DNA from: JAVVEG01 sp041689205
Lineage (GTDB): Bacteria; Pseudomonadota; Gammaproteobacteria; Pseudomonadales; Pseudohongiellaceae
Direction of reading: 5' to 3'
Assembly (NCBI GenBank): GCA_041689205.1
Contig: JBDNGQ010000209.1
Span: 5,276-69,275 of the forward strand
DNA length: 64,000 bases
How positions within the stretch are numbered: the first letter of the stretch is position 1; every line of letters begins with the position of its first letter. Under the pieces are notes generated by a model, which saw only the letters and a list, made by a program, of their open reading frames with translations, had not been told where the DNA came from and did no database searches. The translations under genes and the position numbers were made by a program. Positions 18,587 through 27,340 of this stretch are shown in pieces.

Positions 18587-19356
18587 AAAGCTATACCAAA
18601 TTGCATGTTTACCGGCGCATGATCTGAAAAACTCTGCGCAGTGTATATTTCAACTTCCTGCACATGAGCAAGAAGATTGGGAGTAATTACGTGATAATCA
18701 AGGCGCCACCCGACATTCTTTGATCGGGCCTGACCTCGCTGCGACCACCATGTATATTGATCAGATTCTTTGTTGAGGTGACGGAATGCATCTATAAACC
18801 CTTCCTGTTCAAAAAGTCGATCAAGCCACTGTCTTTCCAGAGGCAGAAAACCAGAGTTCTTTAGATTACCTTTCCAGTTTTTTAGATCAATCTCTTTATG
18901 ACAGATATTCCAATCACCACAGAAAATAAAATCACGCCCACTGTCGCGTAACGATTGCATGAAGGGCATGAACTTATCAAGAAACTGATACTTCACCGTC
19001 TGCCGCAACTCTCCGCTGCTGCCTGATGGCATATACAGCGAGGCTACACTAAGGTTGCCGAAATCAGCTTGAATGTAACGCCCTTCCGAATCAGCTGTAT
19101 TGCACCCAATTCCGCGGATTACCCGATCAGGTTTGCGACGACAGAATAAGGCGGTACCCGAATAGCCTTTCTTTTCTGCGTCGAAATAAAAACAATGATA
19201 GCCCTCAGGATGAAATATCGGGTCGTCCAGTTGATGAATCTGTGCTTTGGTTTCCTGCAGACAGATTACATCAGCATCCGCTTCCGGCAGCCAGTCAAAA
19301 AATCCTTTTTTTGCAGCTGACCGAATGCCATTACAGTTTAACGTCATTACTCGCAT
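18583..19356 (-). CDS. xthA: Exodeoxyribonuclease III
   Basis: This 257-residue AP endonuclease/exonuclease of the ExoIII (EEP) family has the metal-binding glutamate in CLQETKAQ, the catalytic GDWNICHKEIDLKN and the C-terminal SDHAPV histidine motif. It repairs abasic sites. Its start overlaps the end of hemD by 26 nt and its stop overlaps the ppiA start, so these three genes form one transcription unit. Confidence 0.95.
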   Translation of the reverse strand: MRVMTLNCNGIRSAAKKGFFDWLPEADADVICLQETKAQIHQLDDPIFHPEGYHCFYFDAEKKGYSGTALFCRRKPDRVIRGIGCNTADSEGRYIQADFGNLSVASLYMPSGSSGELRQTVKYQFLDKFMPFMQSLRDSGRDFIFCGDWNICHKEIDLKNWKGNLKNSGFLPLERQWLDRLFEQEGFIDAFRHLNKESDQYTWWSQRGQARSKNVGWRLDYHVITPNLLAHVQEVEIYTAQSFSDHAPVNMQFGIAL

Positions 19357-20209
19357 CCAAACCTTCTTGTTGTTCTCGTAACATTCTGACCAGGGCCATG
19401 ACCATTGGTTTCATAAAAAAAGATGACTCCGGCATCACCTGCACCTGGACACCGGCAGTTTGCAACTGCTCTGCTACAACAGGACCTACTGCCACAACCA
19501 TTATACGAGCGAGTACCTGCTGTAATTTTTGTTCAACCCCCCGTTTTTTAGCCACTTCGAGCAGACGGGTATACTGCGGCTGACTGGTAAACATCATGGC
19601 AGTGACTCGCGCTGCAAGTCCACCATGCAGCAGTCCGGTAATAAAATCTGCAACCACTTGCTCGGCTGAATCAGAGGCGTAAATATAAGGCGCGATCGGC
19701 ACAGCAATCGCGCCGCGGTCGCGCAGATAATCCATTAAGAGCAGATTGGGATCCTCACCATAAAGCTGAACCGCAACTCGTCGCCCCTGTAATTCGATAG
19801 AGTGCAGTGTTTCGATAATGCCTGCGGTAGTCGGTGCAGAACCCAGCATATCAGGCTTCAGATCCAGCTCTTTTAATGCCCGCCCCGGTTTCGGGCCACG
19901 ACATATTTTGACGGTATCGGAGAGCGCTCGTAGAAACTCGTCCTTGCAGGCGGCACGTTGAGCGAATCCGTTCAAACGACGCAAACCTTCGCCCGTCAAG
20001 ATAATAAAATACTCGCAGGGCCTGCTGATAAACTCCTGTAGCCAGCTCTCTATTTTACGGTGATCGGGAGCGTCAAGAATACTTACAAGGGGTAGTCGAA
20101 GCACCTGAGCACCGCGAGCTTCCAGCAAATCCACCAGAATATCGAGCTGCCTGCTCTCAGGTACGGCAATATATTGGCCACTAAGAGATAATTCCTCTTC
20201 TAACTGCAT
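19331..20209 (-). CDS. hemD: Uroporphyrinogen-III synthase family protein
   Basis: This 292-residue protein has the two-lobed HemD fold signature: an N-terminal ESRQLDILVDLLEARGAQVL, a central ILTGEGLRRL, the linker region with APTTAGIIETL, and MFTSQPQYTRLLEVA in the second lobe. HemD closes hydroxymethylbilane to uroporphyrinogen III for haem. No other haem gene is nearby, and the family diverges fast, so whether this is the main HemD or a paralogue cannot be told here. Confidence 0.82.
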   Translation of the reverse strand: MQLEEELSLSGQYIAVPESRQLDILVDLLEARGAQVLRLPLVSILDAPDHRKIESWLQEFISRPCEYFIILTGEGLRRLNGFAQRAACKDEFLRALSDTVKICRGPKPGRALKELDLKPDMLGSAPTTAGIIETLHSIELQGRRVAVQLYGEDPNLLLMDYLRDRGAIAVPIAPYIYASDSAEQVVADFITGLLHGGLAARVTAMMFTSQPQYTRLLEVAKKRGVEQKLQQVLARIMVVAVGPVVAEQLQTAGVQVQVMPESSFFMKPMVMALVRMLREQQEGLDASNDVKL

Positions 20210-20328
20210 GCGATTTTTCCGTTAAAAAATTAAACGTAACTTATATTCCCAGAATTACGACAACATGTTTTCATCTGCTAATAATTCAACGCAAAAATGT
20301 AACTTTTTATCGCAAAAATCCCGCCACT

Positions 20329-20341
20329 CAGTTTTAAACTG
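20329..20341. repeat. Short palindrome in small-peptide promoter region
   Basis: CAGTTT-T-AAACTG is an inverted repeat with 6-bp arms around one base. It overlaps the upstream edge of the -35 candidate of the 33-residue peptide unit and may be part of its operator. The rest of the spacer from 20210 to 20328 is AT-rich and should hold the hemD promoter; I found no clear hexamers there. Confidence 0.4.
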
Positions 20342-20369
20342 TTACATAAATGCCCATTTATGTTACTAT
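20341..20369 (+). promoter_or_regulatory. Promoter with embedded operator for small-peptide unit
   Basis: GTTACA (20341-20346) and TACTAT (20364-20369) are spaced by 17 bp. The spacer is filled by an inverted repeat, ACATAAATG-CC-CATTTATGT (20344-20363). Such an arrangement fits repression by a dimeric regulator, which is not encoded in the window. Transcription from here would cover the 33-residue peptide and end at the terminator at 20661. Confidence 0.5.
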
Positions 20370-20425
20370 GCCGCCTGTTGCATCAAAGCAATAGAAGAAT
20401 TATTTATCAAACGTGGAGATTATCA

Positions 20426-20527
20426 ATGACCGACATTATACACAGCACCAGAGCAGTACTTATATCAGCCGTAGTAGTAGCAGCCGCAGTAGCTGTTCCA
20501 ATTCTGACAATTCTTGCAGTAGTCTGA
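20426..20527 (+). CDS. 33-residue hydrophobic peptide
   Basis: The 33-codon frame starts MTDIIHSTRAV, with one Asp, one His and one Arg in the first nine residues. The remaining 24 residues are almost all Val, Ala, Ile and Leu, with one central Pro, which would span a membrane once. GGAG at 20415-20418 sits 7 nt before the ATG. It has its own promoter/operator candidate and an intrinsic terminator about 95 nt after the stop. I do not recognise a family. A small membrane protein, a regulatory leader or a type I toxin-like peptide are all possible. A longer overlapping frame (20413-20616) is serine-rich, and the ribosome-binding site fits it less well. Confidence 0.6.
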   Translation: MTDIIHSTRAVLISAVVVAAAVAVPILTILAVV

Positions 20528-20596
20528 ACAGCCTCAAGCAGTCAGGTGTCGATGATCAGTCGACTGACTTAAACTACCCTGAGAAGGGAGTATTTT

Positions 20597-20632
20597 ATGC
20601 AAGGCTTAACATTTAATCGAACGCTCAGGTAA
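20597..20632 (+). CDS. Possible 11-residue leader-type ORF
   Basis: MQGLTFNRTLR is preceded by AAGGGAG 6 nt before the ATG, a strong ribosome-binding site. Its last codons run into the first arm of the terminator hairpin. Ribosomes here would therefore interfere with termination. It is probably regulatory or incidental rather than a protein gene. Confidence 0.3.
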   Translation: MQGLTFNRTLR

Positions 20633-20661
20633 AACGTCGTCGTTTCCCTGGGCGTTTTTTT
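20620..20661 (+). terminator. Intrinsic terminator of small-peptide unit
   Basis: AACGCTCAGG pairs with CCTGGGCGTT (10 bp, one G-U). Inside is a second small stem (AAACG/CGTTT), and seven T follow. It ends a plus-strand transcript that contains only the 33-residue peptide and the possible 11-residue ORF. It abuts the moaB stop on the other strand. Confidence 0.88.
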
Positions 20662-21196
20662 ATTCTAAAGGTTTTAGTTTATCAACAAAATTACAGGGTT
20701 TATGCCTGTTATCCAGCTGATGCTCAATTATACCTTCCCATGCGGTTCGGCAGGCCCCGGGAGAGCCCGGCATGCAAAACACGATTGTACCGTTAGTAAG
20801 ACCCGCGAATGCCCGCGACTGGATAGTTGAACTGCCTATTTCCTGGTACGATAACTGACGAAACAGCTCACCAAAACCTTCTATCTGCATCTCCAGCAAT
20901 GGAGTTACCGCGCCTACCGTATTATCCCGGAAGGTAAATCCGGTTCCGCCAGTGAGCAGCACAGCTTGGATATTATCATCCGCTATACAGCCCGCTACCA
21001 GCGCTCTTAACTTGTAGAGATCGTCTTTGACAATAGTCTTACTGACCAGCGTATGGCCACTGTTGTGAACAAAATCAACCAGCACAGCACCGGATTTATC
21101 TGTCTCTTCGGTACGTGTATCCGAAACAGTTATGATCGCAATGTGAACAGATTGAAATGTCTTTTCAGGAGGAACTGCAGAAGCGGGATTACTCAT
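20660..21196 (-). CDS. moaB: Molybdenum cofactor biosynthesis protein B
   Basis: This 178-residue protein of the MoaB/MogA family has TVSDTRTEETDKSGAVL near residues 23-39, the GGTGFTFRDNT loop (normally GGTGxxxRD), and FCMPGSPGACRTAWE. The family binds and adenylates molybdopterin. It is encoded 44 nt after moaA on the same strand, giving a two-gene molybdenum cofactor unit. Confidence 0.94.
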   Translation of the reverse strand: MSNPASAVPPEKTFQSVHIAIITVSDTRTEETDKSGAVLVDFVHNSGHTLVSKTIVKDDLYKLRALVAGCIADDNIQAVLLTGGTGFTFRDNTVGAVTPLLEMQIEGFGELFRQLSYQEIGSSTIQSRAFAGLTNGTIVFCMPGSPGACRTAWEGIIEHQLDNRHKPCNFVDKLKPLE

Positions 21197-21240
21197 TTGA
21201 AACCATCAACTCCGATACATTACCTTTTAAAACCGGGCGA

Positions 21241-22263
21241 TCAACCGCCAGTCATATTCATCAGGCGAACCGGTTGGGCATAATCTTTATCGTAAAAATT
21301 ATGTCGCTCCGGCTTAATCCGCATGGAGTCAATAATCGCCTGCTTCAGCTCATCAATACCAGCCCCTTCCCTGCGCATTATCGCGCGTAGATCGACTGAA
21401 TGCTCATTACCGAGACATAGCAATAATCTGCCCTCTACGGTAACTCTCACCCGGTTGCAGGTTTCGCAAAAATTATGACTGACCGGTGAAATAAAACCTA
21501 TGCGGCTTTTATAGCCAGGAATATACACATAACGTGATGGACCAGCTGTAGTTTCAGCACTCGAGATGAGCTGGTATTTTGACGCTATCTGCTCACGGAC
21601 CCAATCATTACTACACATGGTCTGCTCCCGAGCATGGTCAGAAGCCTGGCCAAGCGGCATCTCTTCAATAAATGCGATATCTATATCACGCTGTAGCGCG
21701 TATTCAGTTAAGTCCAGCACTTCATCTTCGTTATAGCCTTTCATAATAACGGTATTCAATCGAATGCGATCAAAATCCTGTGCCAGTGCTGCATCTATAC
21801 CGGCCAGCACTTTATCAAGTTTTCCCACTCGGGATATACGTTTAAATCTTTCAGCATCAAGACTGTCGATGCTGATATTGATCCTGTTAACACCCGCTTC
21901 CCGCAGCGGAGCAGCAAATTTATCCAGTTGCGCGCCATTGGTGGTGAGCAGCAGCTCTTTTAGCCCAGGCAGTTGGCCCAACTGCTTTACCAGCGAAATG
22001 ATATTGTTTCGCACCAGCGGCTCACCACCGGTAAGACGGATTTTATCTACACCCAGTTCGGTAAAAGCTCTGCCTGTTGTGTAAATTTCCTCCAGCGACA
22101 AAACCTGATTTCGTGGCAGAAAAGTCATATCCTCGGTCATGCAGTAAACACAGCGGAAATCACAGCGATCAGTTACAGACAAACGCACGTAGTCTACCCG
22201 ACGACCAAAATCATCAATCAGTCCGGTTTTTTTCTCTGCTGCACTATCAGTTTTGCTTGTCAT
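21241..22263 (-). CDS. moaA: GTP 3',8-cyclase
   Basis: This 340-residue radical SAM enzyme has the N-terminal cluster CDFRCVYC (about residues 34-41) and the second C-terminal [4Fe-4S] site in CETCNRVRVTVEGRLLLC. It ends with the essential Gly-Gly (MNMTGG). It performs the first step of molybdenum cofactor synthesis from GTP. It is followed by moaB; no moaC, moaD or moaE is in the window. Confidence 0.97.
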   Translation of the reverse strand: MTSKTDSAAEKKTGLIDDFGRRVDYVRLSVTDRCDFRCVYCMTEDMTFLPRNQVLSLEEIYTTGRAFTELGVDKIRLTGGEPLVRNNIISLVKQLGQLPGLKELLLTTNGAQLDKFAAPLREAGVNRINISIDSLDAERFKRISRVGKLDKVLAGIDAALAQDFDRIRLNTVIMKGYNEDEVLDLTEYALQRDIDIAFIEEMPLGQASDHAREQTMCSNDWVREQIASKYQLISSAETTAGPSRYVYIPGYKSRIGFISPVSHNFCETCNRVRVTVEGRLLLCLGNEHSVDLRAIMRREGAGIDELKQAIIDSMRIKPERHNFYDKDYAQPVRLMNMTGG

Positions 22264-22347
22264 TTATTCCTTGTCTATCTATGCCTGCATCACATCTGAT
22301 CCGTAAGATCATTTAGCCATTTAACTGTCAGTAATTGCAACCGTTGA

Positions 22348-23601
22348 CTATTCAACTATCGCCTCCTTGATTTGCAACCGAATAATGGCATGAGTATCAC
22401 TGTGCTGGAAACCTTCTGAGCGAACCTGATAATCGCCGGCTTGAACATTTGCAGTGCCGCTGGCCGATACCGTCGCAACTACGTAAACCATTTCTGCAGA
22501 AGAGAGATTAAAAGGCCCAACTGCTGCTGAATTATCCAGAGAGACGGTAGCCGGTAAATCACGCACATTGAGTACTTTAGCTGCCAGTGGTTGACCGCGC
22601 CCATTGACTTCGAGCGCGGATACAAATACCCGGCTATCCGGGTCCAGATCCAAACCCGGTGCAAGTTCAACTTCCACGTCGATTACCGGTCCGCGATCTG
22701 CTACCTCACTCGCTGGATCAGCCTGTGCATCCATGCGGGTTTCCAGCTCAGCGATATGACTGCGCAAAAACTCGGCATCCTCGCCTGAAGATGCCATCTG
22801 CAACACACGCTGCCAGTACGTAACAGCACTCTGGAGATCATCTGACTGCTCCGCGTCAAGTGCGAGTATCTGCAGAACGAATAACTGGTTAGGATCAAGC
22901 CGTTGTGCCTGGGTAATAATGCTGCGCACTTTGTCATTCAGCTGCCGATCCGCCAACGTGTATTCATTGAGAGCGTAGCGGCCCAACAGGAATGCTTTAT
23001 CCGCTGGCTGCTCAATCAAGGAACTGGCTCGCTCCAGCGCTATCGAAGTTTCTGCATACTGACCCAGTGCAGCCAGATTCTGGGACAGAAAATACCAGGC
23101 CCAGCCGCTGTCAGGATTGTTGTCAATGAAGTCTGTTAATAGATAGATTACCTCAAGCGCGCGTTCGGGATTATCTTCAACAGCGAGGGTTTGCTCATGC
23201 AGATCACGCAAGGCAAGTTCATCCTGGAATCCCCATTGCTGGTAAAACACATAACTGAGCGGCAATATACTCAATACCAGCACCAGTGGAATGAGTTTTC
23301 CAGCCGATAGCCAGGACGATGATTTTAATGCTTTGTCATTGCTGGCATCAGGGTCATCTCTGACATCAGCCAACAAATTACGCTCAAGTTCCAGTTTTAA
23401 GATTGTATACTGCTGTTGATCAATCGTTCCTGCATGAAGATCAGCATCAAGCTCCGCCGCTCTTTCCTGGTAGATGGCAAGATTTGCTGCATCTCGCTCC
23501 TGCAGGCCGCTGAGATGCGCCCCTCTTTGCTGCCGCCATAAGGGCATTAGAACGAATAAGCTGGCAAGCAACAGCAGGCCTGCGGATAAGATCCAGAACA
23601 A
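22348..23601 (-). CDS. ccmI: Cytochrome c maturation protein CcmI
   Basis: This 417-residue inner-membrane protein has an N-terminal segment FWILSAGLLLLASLFVLMPLW, a cytoplasmic loop, a second segment near residues 100-118, then periplasmic TPR-like repeats and a C-terminal beta domain. CcmI presents apocytochrome c to the haem ligation machinery. The start is TTG, supported by GGAG 6 nt upstream. It is the last gene of the ccm operon, following ccmH. Confidence 0.9.
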   Translation of the reverse strand: MFWILSAGLLLLASLFVLMPLWRQQRGAHLSGLQERDAANLAIYQERAAELDADLHAGTIDQQQYTILKLELERNLLADVRDDPDASNDKALKSSSWLSAGKLIPLVLVLSILPLSYVFYQQWGFQDELALRDLHEQTLAVEDNPERALEVIYLLTDFIDNNPDSGWAWYFLSQNLAALGQYAETSIALERASSLIEQPADKAFLLGRYALNEYTLADRQLNDKVRSIITQAQRLDPNQLFVLQILALDAEQSDDLQSAVTYWQRVLQMASSGEDAEFLRSHIAELETRMDAQADPASEVADRGPVIDVEVELAPGLDLDPDSRVFVSALEVNGRGQPLAAKVLNVRDLPATVSLDNSAAVGPFNLSSAEMVYVVATVSASGTANVQAGDYQVRSEGFQHSDTHAIIRLQIKEAIVE

Positions 23602-23627
23602 GTTATCTCCTCACTTCCTAAAGAATT

Positions 23628-24122
23628 TCATTTTCCCAGTAATCGCCGCAGGCGTTCCTGCTCTGCGAGATCAAGGGTATCATGCTGTTTTTCAACACCC
23701 GGTTTTGCGCGTCTGACGATACGAAGAATTATCCAGGCACCAATCAATAGAAAAACCAGAGGCCCGAACCACAACAACAAGGTATTGGTCATCAAACGAG
23801 GCTTATAAAAAATAAAATCACCATAGCGCTGCAGCATGAACTGCTCAATTTCAGCGTCAGTTTTACCATCTATTATCATCAGATAAATTTCGCGGCGAAG
23901 GTCTTCTGCAACCCCCCCGCCGGATCCGGTCAGGTTGGTGTTCTGACACATCGGGCATCTGAAATCATTGGACATCCTGCGAAAGCGTTGCTGCTGCTCC
24001 TCACTATCAAACTCGTAAATATCGACGCCGGCCAGAACAGAAGGCGCAACAGCTAACAAGCCGAGCGCGCAGCCAAAAGTGATCAGACAGGCTACGACAA
24101 GGGAACGCAATATAGTCGGCAT
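23628..24122 (-). CDS. ccmH: Cytochrome c maturation protein CcmH
   Basis: This 164-residue protein has a signal sequence, the redox motif FRCPMCQNTNLTGS (CxxC) near residues 53-66, and a membrane helix near residues 108-130. It reduces or holds apocytochrome c thiols in the periplasm before haem attachment. The ATG overlaps the ccmG stop by one base. Confidence 0.95.
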   Translation of the reverse strand: MPTILRSLVVACLITFGCALGLLAVAPSVLAGVDIYEFDSEEQQQRFRRMSNDFRCPMCQNTNLTGSGGGVAEDLRREIYLMIIDGKTDAEIEQFMLQRYGDFIFYKPRLMTNTLLLWFGPLVFLLIGAWIILRIVRRAKPGVEKQHDTLDLAEQERLRRLLGK

Positions 24123-24664
24123 CAGTTGGGCGACTCATTTTTCACCGCAGCTATCGCAGGCAATATTTCATCTTCCCAGGCTTGATAATCAATAACGCCA
24201 ATATGCTTGTAACGGATTACTCCATCGGCATCCACAATAAAAGTCTCCGGTGCGCCATAAACTCCCAGATCAATGCCAAACCGTCCATCAGAATCGATGA
24301 TATTCATAGCGAATGGATTGCCGTTATAGTCCAGCCAACGTTCAGCCTCCGGAACTCCATCTTTATAATTTATACCGACGATTGGAATAACCTTCTGCTC
24401 TGCTGCCGCCATGAAAATTGGATTTTCCTGCAAACAGGGAAGGCAGTAGCTCCCCCATACATTTAGCAGGAATGGCTCATCTGGCAAATCCTCCTGAGTC
24501 ACAATGCGATCGCCGTACTCTAAAGACTTCAAGGCGAAAACCGGTAAGGGTTTGTCGATCAGCACGGAAGGTAGTGTGCGCGGATCCAGATACAGACCGC
24601 GCCACAACATAGCGGCCATTGCCAGGAATATCAGTACCGGAATAAACAGTTTGAATCTTGACAC
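24122..24664 (-). CDS. ccmG: Thiol:disulfide interchange protein CcmG/DsbE
   Basis: This 180-residue membrane-anchored thioredoxin-fold protein has one N-terminal helix, the active site GSYCLPCLQE and the family motif GVYGAPETFIVD containing the cis-proline. It keeps the haem-binding CxxCH cysteines of apocytochrome c reduced. The residue before the first cysteine is Tyr instead of the usual Trp. It lies between ccmF and ccmH. Confidence 0.95.
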   Translation of the reverse strand: MSRFKLFIPVLIFLAMAAMLWRGLYLDPRTLPSVLIDKPLPVFALKSLEYGDRIVTQEDLPDEPFLLNVWGSYCLPCLQENPIFMAAAEQKVIPIVGINYKDGVPEAERWLDYNGNPFAMNIIDSDGRFGIDLGVYGAPETFIVDADGVIRYKHIGVIDYQAWEDEILPAIAAVKNESPN

Positions 24665-24676
24665 TGCATCTCTCCC

Positions 24677-26665
24677 TTAACTCTGCAACACAGGAGCGGC
24701 CGCAGTTTCCAACAAAGATTCTTTTTTCACTCTAAAACGACGGTAGCGTTTATCCGAAATTGCAACAAAGCCACCCAGCGCCATAAAAATAGAACCCAGC
24801 CAGACCCAGCGGACAAATGGTTTAACATAAACAGTCATAGACCAGGCACCCTCTCCGCGAGGATCACCCAGGGTGATAAATAGATCCCGGAACAATCCAG
24901 CGTCAATCGCCATTTCAGTTGAAGGATTGCCGCTCGCGACATATATCCGCTTCTGTGGATTAAGCTCACGTTGATAATTACCGTCCTTAATTACGTCAAA
25001 GCTACCTTCTTCGGCAACAAAGTTTGGCCCCCGAACAGGACGCATACCATTGAACTTAAATTCATAGTCGCCAAGCATCACACTTTGCCCAGGTTGCAGT
25101 AATACGCTTTTCTCAATGCTGTAGATACTAGTCAATGCGGCGCCGGTAAGGATAACAGCGAACCCAAAATGAGCTATCTGCATACCCCAATAACTCAGCG
25201 ACAGGCTTTTCAAGCCTGCCAGAGCACTATCTTTATTAGACACTTTATTTATCATATCTGTAAGCATTGCGAGCATTACCCAAAACGCTAACGCTACAGC
25301 TAATGAGGCTCCGATGGAGAACTCAAGGGTAAATACCAGCGGCAGTACCAGACCAAGCAGCACACTCGCTATCGCAACCTTCGTTAACTGCTTTCTGAGA
25401 TATTCTGTTGATGTTTTCTTCCAGCGACTGGTTGCACCAATCCCCAGAAATACTGCCAGCACAACCATTAGAGGCACAAAAATAAGATTGAAGTAAGGAG
25501 GACCTACCGAGATCAACTCACCGCCACTCATTGCCTGATAAACCATGGGATACAACGTACCCAGCAGAATGGCCGCGCTTGATACCACCAGAATAATATT
25601 ATTCGAGAGCAGGAATACTTCCCGCGATAAAGGGCCAAATGTGAGCTCGCTTTTCATCAGAGGCGCACGCACCGCAAACAGCAGCAGAGAGCCGCCCACA
25701 ATCACTGCAAGGAAGCCAAGAATATAAACACCCCGGGTAGGATCTGTGGCGAAAGCATGCACTGACGTGAGCAAGCCTGATCGGGTTATAAATGTTCCCA
25801 GCAGACTGGCGGCAAACGCCATAATAGCCAACAGTACGGTCCAGCTTTTGAACACGCCGCGTTTTTCAGTGACAGCAAGTGAGTGAATCAAGGCGGTTCC
25901 CAGTAACCAGGTAATCATTGGTGGATTCTCCACAGGATCCCAGGCCCACCAGCCTCCCCAGCCAAGTTCATAATAGGCCCACCAGGAACCCAATGCGATA
26001 CCGAGAGTAAGGATACCCCACGCGACGTTTGCCCATGGGCGTGACCAGCGCGCCCATGCGGAATCCAATCTGCCACTTAACAGCGCGGCAATAGCAAATG
26101 CGAACACTACTGAAAAGCCTACATAACCCATGTACAGCATCGGGGGATGGACAATAAAGCCAAAATCCTGCAAAGCAGAATTCAGATCCGCGCCATCAGT
26201 CGGTGGCAGCGGCAGAATACGATCAAAGGGATTTGAAGTAGCAATCATGAACAGCGTGTAGCCCACGCAGATCAGACCCATTACCCCAAGTACCCGGGCT
26301 ACAAAATCATCAGGCATGGCTTTACTGAATATTCCTACAGCCAGCATCCAGCCAGCCAGCATCCATGTCCAGAACAAAAACGACCCCTCATGACCGCCCC
26401 AGACAGCAGTAATTTTGTACTCCAACGGCAGCATGGTATTGGAGTGCTGGGCAACGAAGGCAACTGAAAAGTCATCTGTTACAAAGCTGTAGCCCAGGAT
26501 CAGCAGACACACACTCAGAAATACAAAAATACCCGCTGCTAAAGGGCGGGCCAGTCCGATCCAGAGTGCATTTCCACGGCTGGCGCCGATAAGCGGCAGC
26601 GTGCCCAATATGACACTGAGTGAGAAAGCTATGATCAATGCGACATTGCCCAGTTCAGGAATCAT
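24677..26665 (-). CDS. ccmF: Haem lyase subunit CcmF
   Basis: This 662-residue polytopic membrane protein has the tryptophan-rich haem-handling (WWD) segment WGGWWAWDPVENPP, followed by ALIHSLAVTEKRGVFKSW and TRSGLLTSVHAFA. With CcmH and CcmI it ligates haem to apocytochrome c. The WWD loop reads ENPPMITW where most CcmF proteins have ENASxMPW. The start overlaps the ccmE stop (TAATG). Confidence 0.97.
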   Translation of the reverse strand: MIPELGNVALIIAFSLSVILGTLPLIGASRGNALWIGLARPLAAGIFVFLSVCLLILGYSFVTDDFSVAFVAQHSNTMLPLEYKITAVWGGHEGSFLFWTWMLAGWMLAVGIFSKAMPDDFVARVLGVMGLICVGYTLFMIATSNPFDRILPLPPTDGADLNSALQDFGFIVHPPMLYMGYVGFSVVFAFAIAALLSGRLDSAWARWSRPWANVAWGILTLGIALGSWWAYYELGWGGWWAWDPVENPPMITWLLGTALIHSLAVTEKRGVFKSWTVLLAIMAFAASLLGTFITRSGLLTSVHAFATDPTRGVYILGFLAVIVGGSLLLFAVRAPLMKSELTFGPLSREVFLLSNNIILVVSSAAILLGTLYPMVYQAMSGGELISVGPPYFNLIFVPLMVVLAVFLGIGATSRWKKTSTEYLRKQLTKVAIASVLLGLVLPLVFTLEFSIGASLAVALAFWVMLAMLTDMINKVSNKDSALAGLKSLSLSYWGMQIAHFGFAVILTGAALTSIYSIEKSVLLQPGQSVMLGDYEFKFNGMRPVRGPNFVAEEGSFDVIKDGNYQRELNPQKRIYVASGNPSTEMAIDAGLFRDLFITLGDPRGEGAWSMTVYVKPFVRWVWLGSIFMALGGFVAISDKRYRRFRVKKESLLETAAAPVLQS

Positions 26666-27111
26666 TATGTACCTCCGGTGCCACGTTGTTTTTCAGCAGC
26701 ATCCATCGCCGCTTTCACTTCGACAGACATATAATTTTCATCGTGTTTCGCCAGCACACGAGAAGCCTGGAATACGCCTCCAGCCACCATTCCTTCTGCG
26801 ACCACTCCCTGGCCCTCACGAAACAGATCTGGCAGGATACCCTGGTATTGAACTGTAAGATCATTACTGAAATCTGTGGTTATGAAGCTGACCTGCAACG
26901 AATCCTGCGCATGAATTATGGAACCTTCTTTGACCATTCCACCGATGCGGATACGCTGCCCTTCAATTACTTCACCTTTAGCTATCTGGCTGGGCGTGAA
27001 AAACAGATCGATATTGGTACTCAATGCATACAGTGACAAGCCTGTTGCGATAGCCAGACCAGCACTGATAAATATGAGAATAGCCAGTTTTTTCTGTCGG
27101 TGCGGTTTCAT
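26665..27111 (-). CDS. ccmE: Cytochrome c maturation protein CcmE
   Basis: This haem chaperone of about 148 residues starts MKPHRQKKLAILIF, a signal-anchor helix followed by an OB-fold. The covalent haem-binding histidine is H123 in AKHDENY, with Y127 as axial ligand. The ATG at 27111 lies 4 nt after the ccmD stop; longer in-frame readings overlap ccmD. It carries haem from CcmABCD to CcmF. Confidence 0.96.
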   Translation of the reverse strand: MKPHRQKKLAILIFISAGLAIATGLSLYALSTNIDLFFTPSQIAKGEVIEGQRIRIGGMVKEGSIIHAQDSLQVSFITTDFSNDLTVQYQGILPDLFREGQGVVAEGMVAGGVFQASRVLAKHDENYMSVEVKAAMDAAEKQRGTGGT

Positions 27112-27115
27112 CAGT

Positions 27116-27304
27116 TTACTCCGCTCGTGCATCGCGGACACCGCGACGCTTCTGTTCTTTAATAAATGCTTTCCGCTCACGCAGCGGTTGCAGCAGATTT
27201 ACTGCCAAAAACACTGCAAAAATTATATACACTGACCAGACATGGAATGTGTATTTACCCATTAACAGAAATTCGCTCAGGCTTGAAAATTGGATATCGC
27301 CCAT
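27116..27304 (-). CDS. ccmD: Haem exporter protein CcmD
   Basis: This 62-residue protein has one membrane helix (VWSVYIIFAVFLAVNLLQPL) and a basic cytoplasmic tail (REKKAF-like, KEQKRRG). This is the standard CcmD layout. CcmD releases haem-loaded CcmE from the CcmABC complex. It lies between ccmC and ccmE. Confidence 0.92.
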   Translation of the reverse strand: MGDIQFSSLSEFLLMGKYTFHVWSVYIIFAVFLAVNLLQPLRERKAFIKEQKRRGVRDARAE

Positions 27305-27340
27305 ACTAAGACCGCCTCGCTGTGCTAAACCTGCGTTTAA

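Noticed and set aside
20413..20616. 67-codon serine-rich ORF overlapping the 33-residue peptide
   Set aside because: It is out of frame with the peptide, has low-complexity composition, and its start overlaps the ribosome-binding site used by the 33-codon ORF.
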